In this document: positions 30,306 through 61,186 of the stretch, piece by piece | How the letters are laid out: the number at the start of each line of letters is the position of its first letter | Numbering within the stretch: position 1 is the stretch's first letter | Source of the DNA: Cristatella mucedo | Taxonomy: Eukaryota > Bryozoa > Phylactolaemata > Cristatellidae | DNA length: 64,000 bases | Direction of reading: 5' to 3' | Assembly (NCBI GenBank): GCA_009760855.2 | Contig: WPIO01000025.1 | Span: forward strand, 3,281,001 to 3,345,000 | The notes under the pieces: generated by a model | The model's input: the letters and a program-made list of their open reading frames with translations, nothing else | What the model was told of the DNA's origin: nothing | Databases searched by the model: none | Position numbers and translations under genes: made by a program

Positions 30306-32824
30306 GTAACCGGCTTGAACGGCAGCGCAGGCGGCTCTCTCGCAGAGGCAACCTTTCCCGAGCGCGGCGGCGGAGCATTTCGAGGAGCTTTTAGCAGGGC
30401 GCGTGTGCACGCACGTATGCGAACCTCGGCGAGAGCCGCCCCGACACTCGCTCGAGATGCTGAAGCAGCGTAGGCCGTCGGGCGCTCAGGGCTAGACAAG
30501 CACGATGCGCCGGCCGCTCTTCGTGGCTGCCGCCGAAACCGCGAACGCTCCTCCTCCTCCTCCGAAGCCGTGCTTTGAGAGCCTTGAAGCAACGAGACCC
30601 AAAGGCAGTCTCGGAGCAGGTGCGTGGCGCGCCCGCTGCAGCGGAAGAAGAAGAAGCGGCTGGCGGCGCTCACCGCTGCAAACGCCCGATCGTCGGTCAA
30701 GGCCTCGCTCGCTGCTGAGAAACGCGATGCTGCTGCTCTAGCAGCTACTCTAGTTACGGTGTCTCAAAACTCTCCGGGTAATCAGCCGGCCGGCGTAAAC
30801 GGGCTCGGCTATTGCTAGGCCGCAGCCTAGCAAATAATAATAATAATAGCCGCAGCAAATAATAGCAGGCCGTTTGTGTAGCGCCATAAAGTACTGAATC
30901 TCTATCAATATTATGGTAGGCAGTGTCTGATGCGAGCTTGCATAAAAATGAGGGGATGTATGGTGGCATGCCAGTGTTCAGGAGGCTAAGCATTCGTGCG
31001 AAAATTTGGATACGATAATTCATGGAAAATTATAATCGGGATAGCATATAAAATACCCAGGCAAAAGGCAAGATGTAGGAAACAATTAGTTTTGCCAGGA
31101 AGCCTGTACAAAGAAAAGATAACGACGACTCTTGTTGGCATGGTGCGGGAACTTTGTAGTTGTTGCTCATAAGAAAGTATACTAAATTGTTCACGTATCT
31201 TTCTGCCACTGTTTCCTGTCTTGGTCTAAGCAGAACGACTGCCTGTTTTAAGGCAATTAGCTTAGTGAGCGTTTTACAGCTTCTGCTGCAAATCTATTCC
31301 AGCGTGTTAAAACTATTGGCCTCGCGGTCGTTGATTGTCTTTGCTTGCACTAGCCAAAACTTTTGGTTTTGGTTCTGGAGGCTGCAGTGATGAATGTTGT
31401 TAAAGAGTTGTCAATCCAATTTTCATCAGTATTGATGACTGCTAAGATACTCAGCTCCTTCAAAAAGATAATTCAGCATTAGATGAGACTTCAATCATCG
31501 CTTACAATGCACCATAGGCATTTAGGTAAGGACCTCTGGTCTGGCGAGTAACGCGAACTGAATCGTGCACTCGGTATCCATCGGCGAACAGCGAAGCACA
31601 GGAACAAGAAGAAAAATTCACCGGGGCGCAAGAATAGCTGAGCGGACTCGATGCGTCTTCAGCTAAGACCTAAATACTGAAAAGTGAATGCAGGTGGTAC
31701 AGAAGGCGGTAGCGAGGACCAGACTGTTGGTGCATACTAACTGATGGCCTGATCACCTAAAGATTTTATTTTCGTGCGATGTGCATCGAAACGATTGTAG
31801 TGGTTTGTGTAAGACCAGGGGAGCAAGGAGGAAAGATAGATACCATGGTGCGAATGAAGCGACCTGTAAGCTACAAAGGATCCTGTAGTCGATTCAACGT
31901 TTGATATGGAGCCAGCGAAGCTCAGACAGCAGTGATGTGACATGGCAGCTACGCGGTTGACGACGGACCAGGTGAGCTTCGAAGCTTTACACTAGGTGCA
32001 TATGATTATGGCCACAGGCAGAGAGTCATGAATAAAGATGATCGTCGTAATCTAGAGGCGATGTCTCAAACGCGTTAACGCGTTTGATGAGGTGACTTAC
32101 GGGTCGAACTAGAATGGCGTCAAGCTCGACATCTAAAAAGACGACCGAGTCCCACTCCTACGAGTCCTCGGCAACTAGTCTAGTTAGAGAAAATGGCTGA
32201 CGAAATTTTTGGTCTCTATACCGACCAGCAACAGTACGAAAGGCTTTAGTTATCTGGACAACAGAGTTGGGGCTGCACCGTCGCAGTAGCCGCCAAGTTC
32301 CGTTCGCCGTGCAATGGCATTACCGATGAGCCACTTTGGCTACTCCAAAAGCTGCTTCCCATCGAGAAAGTAAATGAAACTTGTGCTCGGTCACTGAGCT
32401 GGAGTTGAAACGAAAACACCCCACCGGCACTGGGGGCAGCGTTCTGCCGATACAGATCGGAGTGAGAGCTCACTTTCGCTTGCCTCAGCTAACGATCGGA
32501 TGCCGAGTGGTCGCCGACGGCTTGGACCGGCGAAGCCTAACTGACTGCAAGCCCGCCTAACTGCAAGGCGCTACTGCCGACCCTGAGCTACGTGAGGCTG
32601 CCGCACTGTGTAAGTCGCGATTTTGTTTTCACTTGAGCGTCTCGTTTCCAGGTTGCATATCCGACTGTCTGTACTCACCGTACGAAGAATTGTCGGCCTG
32701 CGAGATGAAGCGCTGCATCGTCGCCAAGCTCGAGGAGGGCGATTGCAAGACGTGGGGTGCCAAGGCGGCCGCAGCCAAGGCCCTGGGCCCGCTGAGGGAG
32801 GCGTGCCAATCCGAGCAGCAGTGA
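30245..32824 (+). CDS. Small secreted six-cysteine peptide, two exons
   Basis: Spliced CDS: 30245-30305 and 32652-32824, phase 1 (G|GT), 77 residues. Residues 1-20 (MIGALFLVAAVASTAVLQVQ) form a signal peptide with a hydrophobic core, so the product should enter the secretory pathway. The mature part of about 56 residues is mostly helix-like: CISDCLYSPYEELSACEMKR, then CIVAKLEEGDCKTW, then an Ala/Lys helix and a last Cys. Cys spacing is C-x3-C-x10-C-x4-C-x9-C-x19-C, so three disulfides are possible. The first intron falls at the signal peptide boundary, which is usual for secreted peptide genes. I recognise no family. A defence peptide, pheromone, protease inhibitor or venom-like peptide would all fit the architecture, and nothing here separates them. 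Extra exons inside the 2.3-kb intron cannot be excluded. Confidence 0.78.
31720..32010 (-). mobile_element. Decayed LINE family 1 fragment in the small-peptide intron
   Basis: On the minus strand SLHSHHGIYLSSLLP and KIKSLGDQAIS correspond to SLHSMAPAYLSDLLP and LKSFGDRAFS of family 1. Heavy divergence shows an old insertion. Confidence 0.55.
32652..32824 (+). CDS. Small-peptide gene, exon 2 (mature peptide)
   Basis: Acceptor ctcgtttccag at 32651. The exon holds all six cysteines and ends at TGA (32822-32824). The Cys-rich half (CISDCLYSPYEELSACEMKR) is acidic to neutral; the second half has an Ala-rich segment (GAKAAAAKALGPLREAC) that should be helical. Confidence 0.8.
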
Positions 32825-33033
32825 TCGCCGTCTGGCGGCGGCGAAGATGGCGGAGGCATTGACCGCGCTGCTCGGCGGGGAACGCGGCGGCGGCGCTGCG
32901 CGCAGAGCAGCGCCGGCAGCAGAGCCGTGGCCTACGGCTCGAAGCGCGGCGCCATCGCGCCAATCGACGCCACGCGAAAAATTGTTCGCAGCAAATGCTA
33001 GCACCCGAAGTCTCGCCGAAGACGAGGCTGCCA

Positions 33034-33039
33034 ATTAAA
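33034..33039 (+). terminator. Possible polyadenylation signal (attaaa)
   Basis: The variant signal attaaa lies 210 bases after the stop codon of the small-peptide gene. It is the nearest candidate; no aataaa occurs earlier. Confidence 0.4.
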
Positions 33040-33529
33040 TCTGTCGACGGGCATTCGAAGCAGTTTTTGCCACTTCTCGCGCCCAGCGTGACCGGCCGTT
33101 TTGAAGGAGACCGAAGGTAAACGAACCTCGCGTGCTTGCAGAATGAAAAGCCCGCGGGAATCTCGCTGGTAGAAGCTCGCTCGAACTCGAGAAAGACTCC
33201 GGACGCTGACGTTAGGATGCACGAGTGCGAGGTCGGACGGAAGTCAAGGTCGGTCAAAAATCATTTGAAGGACCGACCGGGGAGGGGACGTGTTTCAGAC
33301 ATCAGCAAGTGGCGCATCCAGCACAAGCAGCGGCAGACAAATGGGCCTGGACATACAAATAGCCATATAGAATAATAATAATAATACCAGATGGCAAGCA
33401 CATGAGATGGCAAGCACAGGATCAGGCTCGGGTAGACAAATGGGCCGCGAGGGCTGAGAGCGGGTGGCAAACGTGCAAAGAAAGTACAAACGTGCAAACG
33501 TAGAATTGGCGTACAAACGAAGAATTGTT

Positions 33530-34575
33530 GAGACCATTTATCCTGAGCCTCTAGGAAAAGCAATTCGGACCCATGGGATTGGCTATCACTTCAATGCTGA
33601 TATTGATACTGATGCTGATACGATGCCCAGATGCATTGTCGTTTAAACCGCGGAATCTGCTGCAGTGACTGATAAACCGAATGCTTGCCATGCGGTTATT
33701 CGTTCCTTGATGTCGGCCAATAGCCTTATACTGGACGAAGTATGAAACGAACTCTTTCTCATAGGACACTCCTAGCGATCGGCTGGACTAAGAGAATTTG
33801 CTATAATTGGCGATGCTGCCGTGCGACCTCCAACGTCCGCTCGGAATTAGGTTTCCCCTTTGATAGCTGCTTAAATTTTGAAAGCTTAATTAGAAGGGCT
33901 ACCTCTTCAGCTAAACATCTCGCTTGATTCTGTCTAAGATTAATGGCTGTCTACCGCGGTGGCTTAAGAAAAAATTAACTCGCTCCCTGGTTCTGTCTAG
34001 GCTGGGCTACTGGAATTCCGTTTTGGCTGGCGACCTAAAGAGCCATTAAGCCTCTGCAGCAGGCGATAAATATGTCTTCGACGCTAATCAACAAGCCTCA
34101 GAGGTTCAGCTACAGTTTGCTTTTCTGAAGCAGCTGCGATGGGTCCCGGTCGATCAACGGATACAGAGCAAAATTCTTACTCTGACACATAAGACCCTCC
34201 ATGGCTTGGCTCCTTCATACCTCGATGAACTGCTGCACCAGTTTCAGCCTCCGCGTGTCCTCAGGTTCTCTGTGGACAATAAATTAGCTGCTCCATTCCA
34301 CCGCTCAGGGATCGTTGGTGACAGAAGCTTTTGCTCTGCAGGTCCTAGACTGTGGAACTCATGTCCACAATTCTCGCGAAAAGACATCTACTCTCCTGCT
34401 GCCGACTTGGGCACATCTTTTCCAGCTATCCAGAGCCGTTGCTTCCAAGCCACTCACTTCCCTGACTGTCCTGCTGACTTAGCTATGCGGCCCAGTTTCT
34501 CGTTGTTGCGTGAGATGAAGTCTGGTGGCTACCAAATGCGCACCGAAAGCCACTTAGGCTTTGAGTGCACTACCA
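33530..34575 (+). mobile_element. LINE family 2 copy, 5' truncated and decayed
   Basis: Starts inside the reverse transcriptase (PEPLGKAIRTHGIGYHF, followed by ADIDTDADT in place of the YADDTQ motif). It continues to MAPSYLDELLHQFQP, then GDRSFCSAGPRLWNSC and LLREMKSGGYQMRTES at the C-terminus, as in the copies at 47104-47640 and 62058-62450. Stops and shifts break the frame. A SINE A copy sits directly at its 3' side where the usual TGTAA tail is missing. Confidence 0.8.
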
Positions 34576-34578
34576 CGC

Positions 34579-34726
34579 TGGTTTTTGGCCCAGGGGTTAA
34601 GATGCTCGCCCCGACACCAAGGTCTGGTTGAGGTCGTGGGCTCGAGCCCCGTGGCATATGTAAAGGGCCTGAGTAGTGAGGAATGAGTAGTGATTAATTT
34701 CTCTTAGGGCGCTATAGAAATTATAT
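34579..34726 (+). mobile_element. SINE A copy
   Basis: A box tttggcccaggggttaagat, B box gtgggctcgagccccgtgg, then catatgtaaagggcctgagt and tttctcttagggcgctatag. It is followed by an (AT)/(GA) microsatellite at 34727-34790. Confidence 0.85.
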
Positions 34727-34862
34727 ATACACATATATATATATACGTATACATATATATATATAGAGAGAGAGAGACAGAGAGAGAGAAAGGACTCGCC
34801 TGCATTGCTTAGTCTTTGTGGCTTTGTGGAGTTCCAGAGGGACAGATCTACACAAGCACACT

Positions 34863-34938
34863 TAACGAGAAGTAACGAGAAGCAAACTTAACGAGAAGTA
34901 CGAGAAGTAACGAGAACTAACGGGTAGCACACTTAACG
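34863..34938. repeat. Short minisatellite
   Basis: Irregular repeats of taacgagaagt, with the spaced longer unit acttaacgagaag. Probably replication slippage. Confidence 0.7.
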
Positions 34939-35794
34939 ACAACCTAAGTCCGAAGCGACGAGCTGCTGCGGACTGGCTCGATTGTGCGCCGCTACTTTAA
35001 TTGCGGCGACGCTAACGTCATTTGTGTTGCCGCAAGTGCCCTGGTTAGGCGGATAACTTGCGTCGCTGTAGCGAGTCTCGCGGAAAGCGTGAGTGCAAGC
35101 GAACTAAAACAAAAAAGGAGAAAGAGAGCCTTCATTCCGCTCTCGGCGTATTTGTAGACGCTGCGTGTACTCGCGAAATATCGCTGGCAGAACGCTATTA
35201 CAAATCAAAATTAAAGACCTCGCATTTAAGTGTCTACGCTCAACCGCAGCGACTCAAAGACCGGCTGCAGACGGTCGCCAAGACGCAAGACGTCCTGCTG
35301 CTCGGGCTCTTCGTTTCGGTCCGTTCTGACGATGACTGGCAATCGCCATTCCTCGGCGGGTTCACCTAAATCGAGAAGACACAGTCTACCCAAGAGAAAT
35401 CTCGAGAAAAGCATTTTCGCGCGAAACATTTGGCAGAAATTTGAAAGTAAAATTTAAAGATCGTGCGTCTAAGAGCATAGCCGCACAAGGGCCAAGCCAC
35501 GATGCTCAGCGGCCAGCTGCATACAGTCGCTAGGACACGCCCCACGGTATCTAAATACGCAATTAAATAAAGCGCTAGCCTAAAGCGTGCCAACCTCACT
35601 GGTAGAAAACGCTGGCGGTTCCTAATTCTAAAAATGGACGAACCGCAAATAGACCTGCAGGAGGCAATGTAACGTCGCGCAATTGTAAAGTTATAGCTTG
35701 GGAGTCCAGATTGCACCATAGACAGACTACAAACAGTTCCTGATTAGCAGGCCAGCGAGCAGCGCGATATCCGATTACCAAAGCGAGCGTATAC

Positions 35795-36785
35795 ATCATG
35801 AGAAGCTCACTGCCGGTGGCCTCGCTTCACTGAGTCATAGTTAGCATACTTTACACGTTTATTACACGTCACTCCCGGAAGTATTTGTCCTCGAAAGACA
35901 ACGCCGCTCCGTCTTGCCACGTGACGCAATTACGTCGTCTTGCGGCATTTCGGAGGGAAAGGCGGACATTCTTGCTTTAATTAGTGGATTTGCGAATCTG
36001 GCAGAGATACTTACCTCCCGATCTAAAGATTCTTAAGCTTTAGGCTTACATTAAAATATTAATAGCAGTTTTTTTGTATGCAACCCATACAGAGAGCCGA
36101 ATCTCTGTTCAAGCCCTCTACAACAGGCTACATGAGAGGCACTATACAAGAGTTTAATGGTGCGCGACCTATCACCCTCACACAAGTATGCAAAAGTGCA
36201 CAGGAAAATGGACGCCGATTAGTGGGATCCCTGGTTCTAACGTGCGCCGATTCTTGTGGCCAGCGACCAAAGCCGGAAGCAATTTTTGACTGTCGGTGCA
36301 TACGAACTGAAAGCCCGATAGCCAAAACATTGCAATTTAGTGCGAGGGACGACGACCGGAAGCCAAGGAGCGGGCAGTGCGACAGCACTCTGGAGGAGCA
36401 AGGGATGGAAGTCAGGTATTTGCAAGCGAGTGAAGCGACCTTTACGCTATACAGAGAATCTTGAATAAAGAATAAAAAATTGAATTCATTTGTATAGCGC
36501 CCTTAGAGAACTTGTTCTCTATTCAGGCACTTTCCATATGCCTAGGGGTTCGAGCCCACGACCTCGAAGGCCATCCAAGTCGACTTGGTGCTTGATAAGG
36601 AGCCAGCTCGGAGAGAATAATATACATAACTTAATATACATAATAGCGAGCAGCTCACTGCCTGTGGACTCACTTCGCTGAGTCATAGTATTTCCGTCAC
36701 GGAAGGCAACGCTGCGCCATCTTGCCGCTCGACGCAAGTGCGCCATCTTGCGGCGTGACGGACGTTCTCGCTTTGATTCGTAGAC
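35795..36785. repeat. Diverged direct repeat pair of unknown family
   Basis: 35795-35990 and 36640-36785 share, in order, agctcactgcc, cttc(a/g)ctgagtcatagt, caacgc(c/t)gc, (t/c)cttgcc, cgacgcaa or gacgcaat, and cttgcgg...ggacattctt/cggacgttctcgcttt. Both copies run in the same direction. They could be two copies of an unclassified non-autonomous element. Confidence 0.5.
36482..36590 (-). mobile_element. SINE A fragment
   Basis: Plus-strand attcatttgtatagcgccct and agagaacttgttctctattc (tail), then ggttcgagcccacgacctcg (reversed B box). The A-box end is missing or replaced. Confidence 0.75.
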
Positions 36786-39700
36786 ACAGAGGTACCAGTA
36801 GCCACCTTTAGCCATGTTCAGAGAGGCCGGCCGCGTTGATGACAGCTGGATGCATCGGCACGCCTGTGTGAGCAGAATGCTTAGCGGTTCGCGCGAGACG
36901 CCATTTTCTGAGCTCCTCGTCTTCGCAGCGGAAGCTCGGACGGACGTTGGCGCCATTCCTCCAGTCCTTGCAAGCGGTAACCGAGCGGAGCCGCTGCCTC
37001 CAATGAGCGAGCGTCCTTTTAACGCAGTGGCGTGCACAGGCCGCAGGCTTGTCGTGCCTTTCGGTCCGAGCAAAGGACTCGTCCTTATCGGTGCGCCACT
37101 CAGCGCCACTCGATGTCAGCCAAGTTGTAATGAGACTGGCGGGAGACGCACGCTTTCGCTGTAGCGGTCCCTCGTGAGACCCATGCAAGCATTTCCCGTT
37201 GCGACGAGCGCTTTTCTACCTTCTTCTACACAGGCTCTGCATGCAGGCGTGAATGCTCCTGCTTGCGTCGACGGCTTCGTACGCACGCCTCTCTCCTGCT
37301 CGTGTGCCAGATCTGCTGAAGTCCTCAGCATTATTTACAAATCCTTGCCTGATATGACACAAGTGATACATCGACCGTTTTGCTAACTTTCCGAATGATT
37401 GCAGTCAGCAGAGCAGCGACGTGCTGTTGGAATTCTAGCGGGCTGGACCATACCTAGGCAGTCTCTCAAATTATCCCAGCAAGGTTTTCCAATCTAGCTA
37501 GGAAGCTTCCCTGTCGGTCTTTTGGCGGACACGGTGGCAAATCGATGGCCGAAGAGTCAACACGATTAGGGAGCACCCGTGAACCTGTTCTGTGGCTTTT
37601 TACTAGCCAAGTAATTTAAAGTAAATAACGGCAGAAATAGAAAGAGACCGTGAGAATGAAGCATGCCAGTCACATGCCAAACTGCACAGCATCAATTCCT
37701 CGTGGGCTCGTGTTTTATTTTTACTGGAGCTAAGGAGACCGATCGGGCAGCCCGCACTTTAGCGCGAAGCGGCTTCGCGGTTTTCCATGGAAGAGTGAAC
37801 GCAGGTTTTCGTTTACAGGTCTCACGAGACTTCGAGAGACATCTTCTCTTCAACTTCATCATCATCAACTCTTCGAGGTTTCGGCGTCACGAGCGCCGCT
37901 TCAGGTTTTCAGCTCTCGCGGGCGTGAGGAGGCAAGGCCAATCTGGACTTTTCCTTCGACGACACTGTCAGAATGTTTACCCCTTCAAGCCGGTCGCCAG
38001 CCCGGTGCATCGGCGTGACTTTAGAGGATACCGCCGTGCATGTCGCAGGTGACTAACATGCAAACTAATCGTAATTGCTTGCTCTCGCCTAGATTCGCCG
38101 CTTAATCGGCGACATCTTTTCGGTAATATATTCCAAGCCCCCCCCCTCCGACCGACTAAGCGCTCCGAACTTCGGCGCTTCCGAACTTCCGTTGATTTAA
38201 TTTGGAGCCTCAGCCCTGCTAGGTGCTAACAACTGCTATTAGCTTAACCCCTGCAAGTAAGAAGTAAGAAGCTGCGACGACATCTTCCGCACCCGCCACT
38301 CGGCGGTTGCACACAAATTGGGCATAGCTCAAAAGCAGCGATCGGGTCTCGACTGTTTCCGTTTTGATGACCGCTTACACCTCTTATTCTTGGTGCTTTG
38401 TTGTAAGAGCTTGCGTAGGTAACGAAGGACGAGCTGTTTTCGTAAAATAATAAAATGCTCGACTTGCTGAACCGCCAAACGGACTTATATGGGGCATACA
38501 CGTATCGCGATGGGAAACCTCTTAGCAAGTGGAAGGACGATGGGGCGTGTCGTCGCGTTGCCCTCATAAGCTGAACCCTCGACCTCCGAAGCGAGAGGTA
38601 GCAGTCGCCTTGACTCGTTCGTTTTGACATGGCAAGCAGTAGCGGTGCTCTCGTCGGTCGAAGGGCGAAAGAAGAGTACAGAGGGCAAGCGAAGCGTGCT
38701 ATGAGGCTGGCCTCGAGGCTGCCGCTTTTTTCGATTTCAACGAGAGCTGCCGAGTGCATGCATGCCGGCCCAAAGCGACCGATCATTTTCACAGGGAAGC
38801 GTGGCGAAAGTCGAAATAAGCCGCTTGCACGGATGCAGAGACATGTAGGGGGCACTCGCACTTACAGGGGGGAGGGGCTCTTACGGCGGCTAGAACTCGC
38901 ACGCCCTCGCCATTGCGAGAAACAGATGCATCCACCTTTACTGTGGCTCGCTTACGGATGGCGGTCTCCATTGGAAACGGGGCTTCAGCACACTTTAAGT
39001 CAGCGTCGTCTCAATGAAATACAGCATCAACAAAGCCGGTCGATGGTAACGCTATCGGCGCGGTCGGTAATACCCTGGTACGCCACGATGCCTCGCCTTC
39101 AGGGTTACGGCCAGGGCGGTATCACGCATTGCGACAAAAAATGTTCTGGTCTGTGTAGCAGTGAAAACAGCTGCACGAGCGGCCAGCGTCCCGTCCCGTC
39201 CCGTGCTGCTGCTGCTGGGTCATATTCAGCCTGGGGCCGAATGCAACATGATCGGTTGACACGAAAGGGACAGCATCGTCCCCAATTGCAGCACTCGTAA
39301 ATACGACATAGAAATCCTGGGGCGAAGCAGAGCTAGAAAACACGCCGCTCTATCACTCCCTCTCTCCTCTACATCTCTTCGCTGTCGATCCGAAAAGAGA
39401 TATACGAGAGGAAAGAGAGATAAACCCTTTCAGCCAGCTGAGCACGGGCGCGGACCGACAAGGAAGGCCGGCAAACTCGACGACTTGAGTCAACTCAGGA
39501 GGTTACAAAACAAACATTGACGAAGCAGTGAATGCACTATTAATGTCGAGCACGACGGCCCAATAAATACACGAACTGACCGCAGGCGAACGAGCGCTTG
39601 GCGAGCAAAGGCACGAGTCGCGGCTGCAGCGACTGGCGTCACCGGCGGCGACGGGGCGGCGACGGGGGGGGCGTGGGGGGCCGACGGCTGGCGGCAGCTT

Positions 39701-39904
39701 GCGGCTGCCTCAGCGTGCCGTGGGCGTGCCGTGCCGTAGCGGCTTGGAAAGGCATAATTAGAGCCCAGGCACGCCCACAGTTGGCAACGTCCCATCAATG
39801 GCATCTCGTGAAAGGGGAGCCGCAGGCGCTTAAGTGGAGGAGGGATTCCTGCGCTCGCTCGTGCAGGGCCAAAAACTTTCCAGCGAGCAGTTCATCGCCG
39901 GTCA

Positions 39905-58158
<18,254 letters not shown>

Positions 58159-59124
58159 CTGCGACAGGCCGCCGAAAGTGCGGCAAAGAGGAAAGAGTGG
58201 CATAAGGCGTCAGTGGTAGCACACACACATACCAATGTAGTACATAAAGACTGGCATGCTGGCCACACAAGGCATCAGCCTTAAAAAGTGGCGGGCAAAT
58301 GAGAAGACCAAGTAACAACTGGACAGACGCAATACAATAGTGCAAGACCTCACAGCAGTTGAGTCGGGCCGAGTCGAAGCGCTGAAGCGCTAAAAAGAAT
58401 AATGATAAAGACGACAAGACACGACATGGGGCAAACTGCTTGCTTCCGTAAACTAACCAGGCAGCTGCCTGCTCTAGCTCTGCAAGGCAGCGCTGTCGGG
58501 CGGAAATGGTGCCTCTACAGCCTCTACTGCCTCTACAGCTTCCGACATCCAATCATTCACCTATCTCAAGTAAATTGGGTGTATTCAGAAGAGCATACAT
58601 CGGCTCTAGGCTTGCTAAGCTATTACGACAGGCAAATATTATGTGTGACGCCACATTTCCCGTGACTTCTGGGTATTCCCACTCAAGTTTTAGAAACTCA
58701 GCCCTCTAAAAATCCTGGCTGTCGGCCTGTGAATCCTTTTGTGACTTCGAACTGTGAAGGGTCTTGAACTGAATCTGCTGCTAGACAGGAGACGTGACTT
58801 AGTTTAAGCAGCAGAAAAATGAAACTAACTACAGCACGATTAAAAAAAATTCGATTGGAAAGGCTTCCGAGACGAATGCTACATTGAGAACAAAAACTCG
58901 ATCGACCAGAGAGCCTAAAGAACTCCAAACATTACCCAACTACTGCACCAGTCCGTGCAGCCGCAGCAAACCCTGTGATCCCATCTACTAAAGTACGACT
59001 TAATTTGTATAACGTTGGGCCATGGAAGCCAACAAAGATATCTAGTCACATTACCAAGACGTCATGGTCCATGTGTCAACTGTGACCTCGAGATCGTGAG
59101 CTACTGGTACAGTTACCTTCCTGC

Positions 59125-59125
<1 letters not shown>

Positions 59126-59162
<37 letters not shown>

Positions 59163-59265
59163 TAGTGATAATAGCAGTAATATATTTGAATAGCATCCCA
59201 GAGAACTTAATCCCTTTCTAGGCAGTTTACATATGCATATGCAAAGGAAGCACCTTTCTGCACCA
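59126..59265 (-). mobile_element. LINE family 1, 3' end only
   Basis: (AAT)n, then tatttgaatagcatcccaga, gaacttaatccctttctagg and gcaaaggaagc. 5' truncated after about 100 bases. Confidence 0.75.
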
Positions 59266-61186
59266 ATACTTGAGCTTGCCTCACAACCCTGTGCACTCTC
59301 ACTCTCTTTCTATATGTCTGCGTCTTTCTGCCTAGCACTCTCTTACCCTTCATCAGCAATCGCGTGTGCATGCACACATATAGACTCACTTTCTCTTCTT
59401 TTCCATCTTATTTTGGGAAGCCAGTAGGAATTGGGGCATTTTCTGACCTGAAAACCAGGTCAGGACACATTTAATGAGGAATCTTCATCAGTCGAGCAAT
59501 ACACTGGTGTGCACCGACGAACCTTACAACAAGAAGTGTGCTTTCCTACATTATATCCCAGATCTCCAGCATGTGCATGGTGCTTGCAGCAGTAGCATCT
59601 ATGTGTCGCGGCTTCGAATTTCTGATTGTGGGTAGGCAACTCTATACCGTTTAGATATTAGCATTATATGTCAGCTACAGTTATGCAGTAAATGTTAGCT
59701 ATATAATCCACTGCTGCATTAACTGCCACTACGGCAGCTACGCCTTATATCGGTGGAATGACGTGCCCGGAAGCCGACAGAAGCAAAGCTTTGAAGCTGA
59801 GGAGTTCCTTATAGTTCCTTATACTTCCTTACACGAGCACTACATACAGCTTAAAGACTTCTGTCAAGAACCTCCTAAGAAATGGGACGGCGGCAAGGCC
59901 TCACTTTGTTTTAGATGTGCTTCACGATTATCAATTCCATTCAATCAAGAGCAATGCTACTTTTCATCGATGAATTAAAAATGTGTTATAACTCAAGCAA
60001 GGTGATTGTTCATGGTTAAGAAGTGAGTGGAGTCGGAGGAAAAGTTATTTAATTGCAGGAACACATGAGATCTTTACTAAAAAAGAATCCATTTTCAAAA
60101 CAATGTCACAGTGGGAATTTTAGGCCTATGTTTATGCTTTTTCGGCTATATAGGTAATGAATGAGCAATCTTGACAACTTTTTAGGAAAGAAAACAAAGC
60201 ACATGCATCGGACACATCAGTAGTTGCTGAGTGCACAGGCTGTTCAGTTTAACTTGACACATTGCCCACATCAAAACAGCGTCGACAATATGGCACGCCC
60301 ATATACTGCTCGAGACAAAATAGCTGTATCATATCAGCTCAGTTAATCTAAATTTTTTAAATAATCATTATTTTATGACTGCTAGTATCAATTATATTAA
60401 TTTTGATAAATAGTAAAAACCTACTAATTTAAAAGTTTTGTAGACCACTTAATAAATACAGAAATGAATTCATATTTCTTCATAGTTTAAAAGTGTATCT
60501 AATGTAATGTTTATTCTTGGTTTACTTGCATTGAAAGTGATTGATTTTTCAAACTGGTTGATTGCATCAAAAGATTGATTTCCTCACCTGATTGAGTTCT
60601 TTAACTATTTTTGAAGTAAATAATATTCAAAATAATTTCATTATATATGGGCATACTAAAGATTTTGCCAAATGCACATTACATATTTTGATAATTCTAA
60701 ATATAAAATTTAAATCTAACTTTAACGTTTTGATTTTGACAAAGTTTATATAGATATTAAGTCGTATGTAGCTTTTAGTTGAGTAACGTTTGTTTTATTT
60801 TATACATGTTCACCTGTTTCATTTCAGCTCTTTTTCCAAGTTAACTTAGCTACAGCTGAACACTTTTTTGTGCCTGATTGCCTTTATTTAGCAACACTTA
60901 ATTAATATTTCAGCCAACGACAGATAGCATTGTTACCCATAGGTTCAGAGGCTTCTGAGTTGAGATTAGATTGGTTTCACTTGGCCGTTATTGACAGCAA
61001 TAAATGAATAAAATGTTGAAATCGCTTTTAAAAAGATCATTATAGGGCAATTTTTGCAGAGCTTTGTTGTCAGCATTGGCTTCATTAAGCAATTGCATCA
61101 GGGGTGCTTTGTTCAAGGCTATTTTGTCGAGATGTGGCTGTTCGGATCCGTCTACAAGTCATTAAATACTTTTAAACTAACTCACC

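Larger units (their letters stand above)
32825..39904. other. Intergenic region between two convergent genes
   Basis: No exon is recognised. It holds the 3' flank of the small-peptide gene, LINE family 2 (33530-34575), two SINE A copies, a minisatellite and a diverged duplicated segment (35795-36785). The stretch 37100-39900 shows only overlapping GC-rich open frames without domains. Confidence 0.5.

Noticed and set aside
30080-30700. 206-codon minus-strand frame over the small-peptide promoter
   Set aside because: It is antisense to the TATA box, signal peptide exon and donor, which form a coherent gene on the plus strand.
58330-58550. Minus-strand stretch with FLALQRFDSARLN and CLAELEQAAAW as a possible upstream TGFBRAP1 exon
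   Set aside because: No match to the end of the CNH domain and no phase-0 donor before 58158.
59763-59978. 71-codon frame with Cys and Trp residues (FCQEPPKKWDGGKASLCF)
   Set aside because: It looks less random than its neighbours, but there is no known motif, splice context or repeat match to support a gene.
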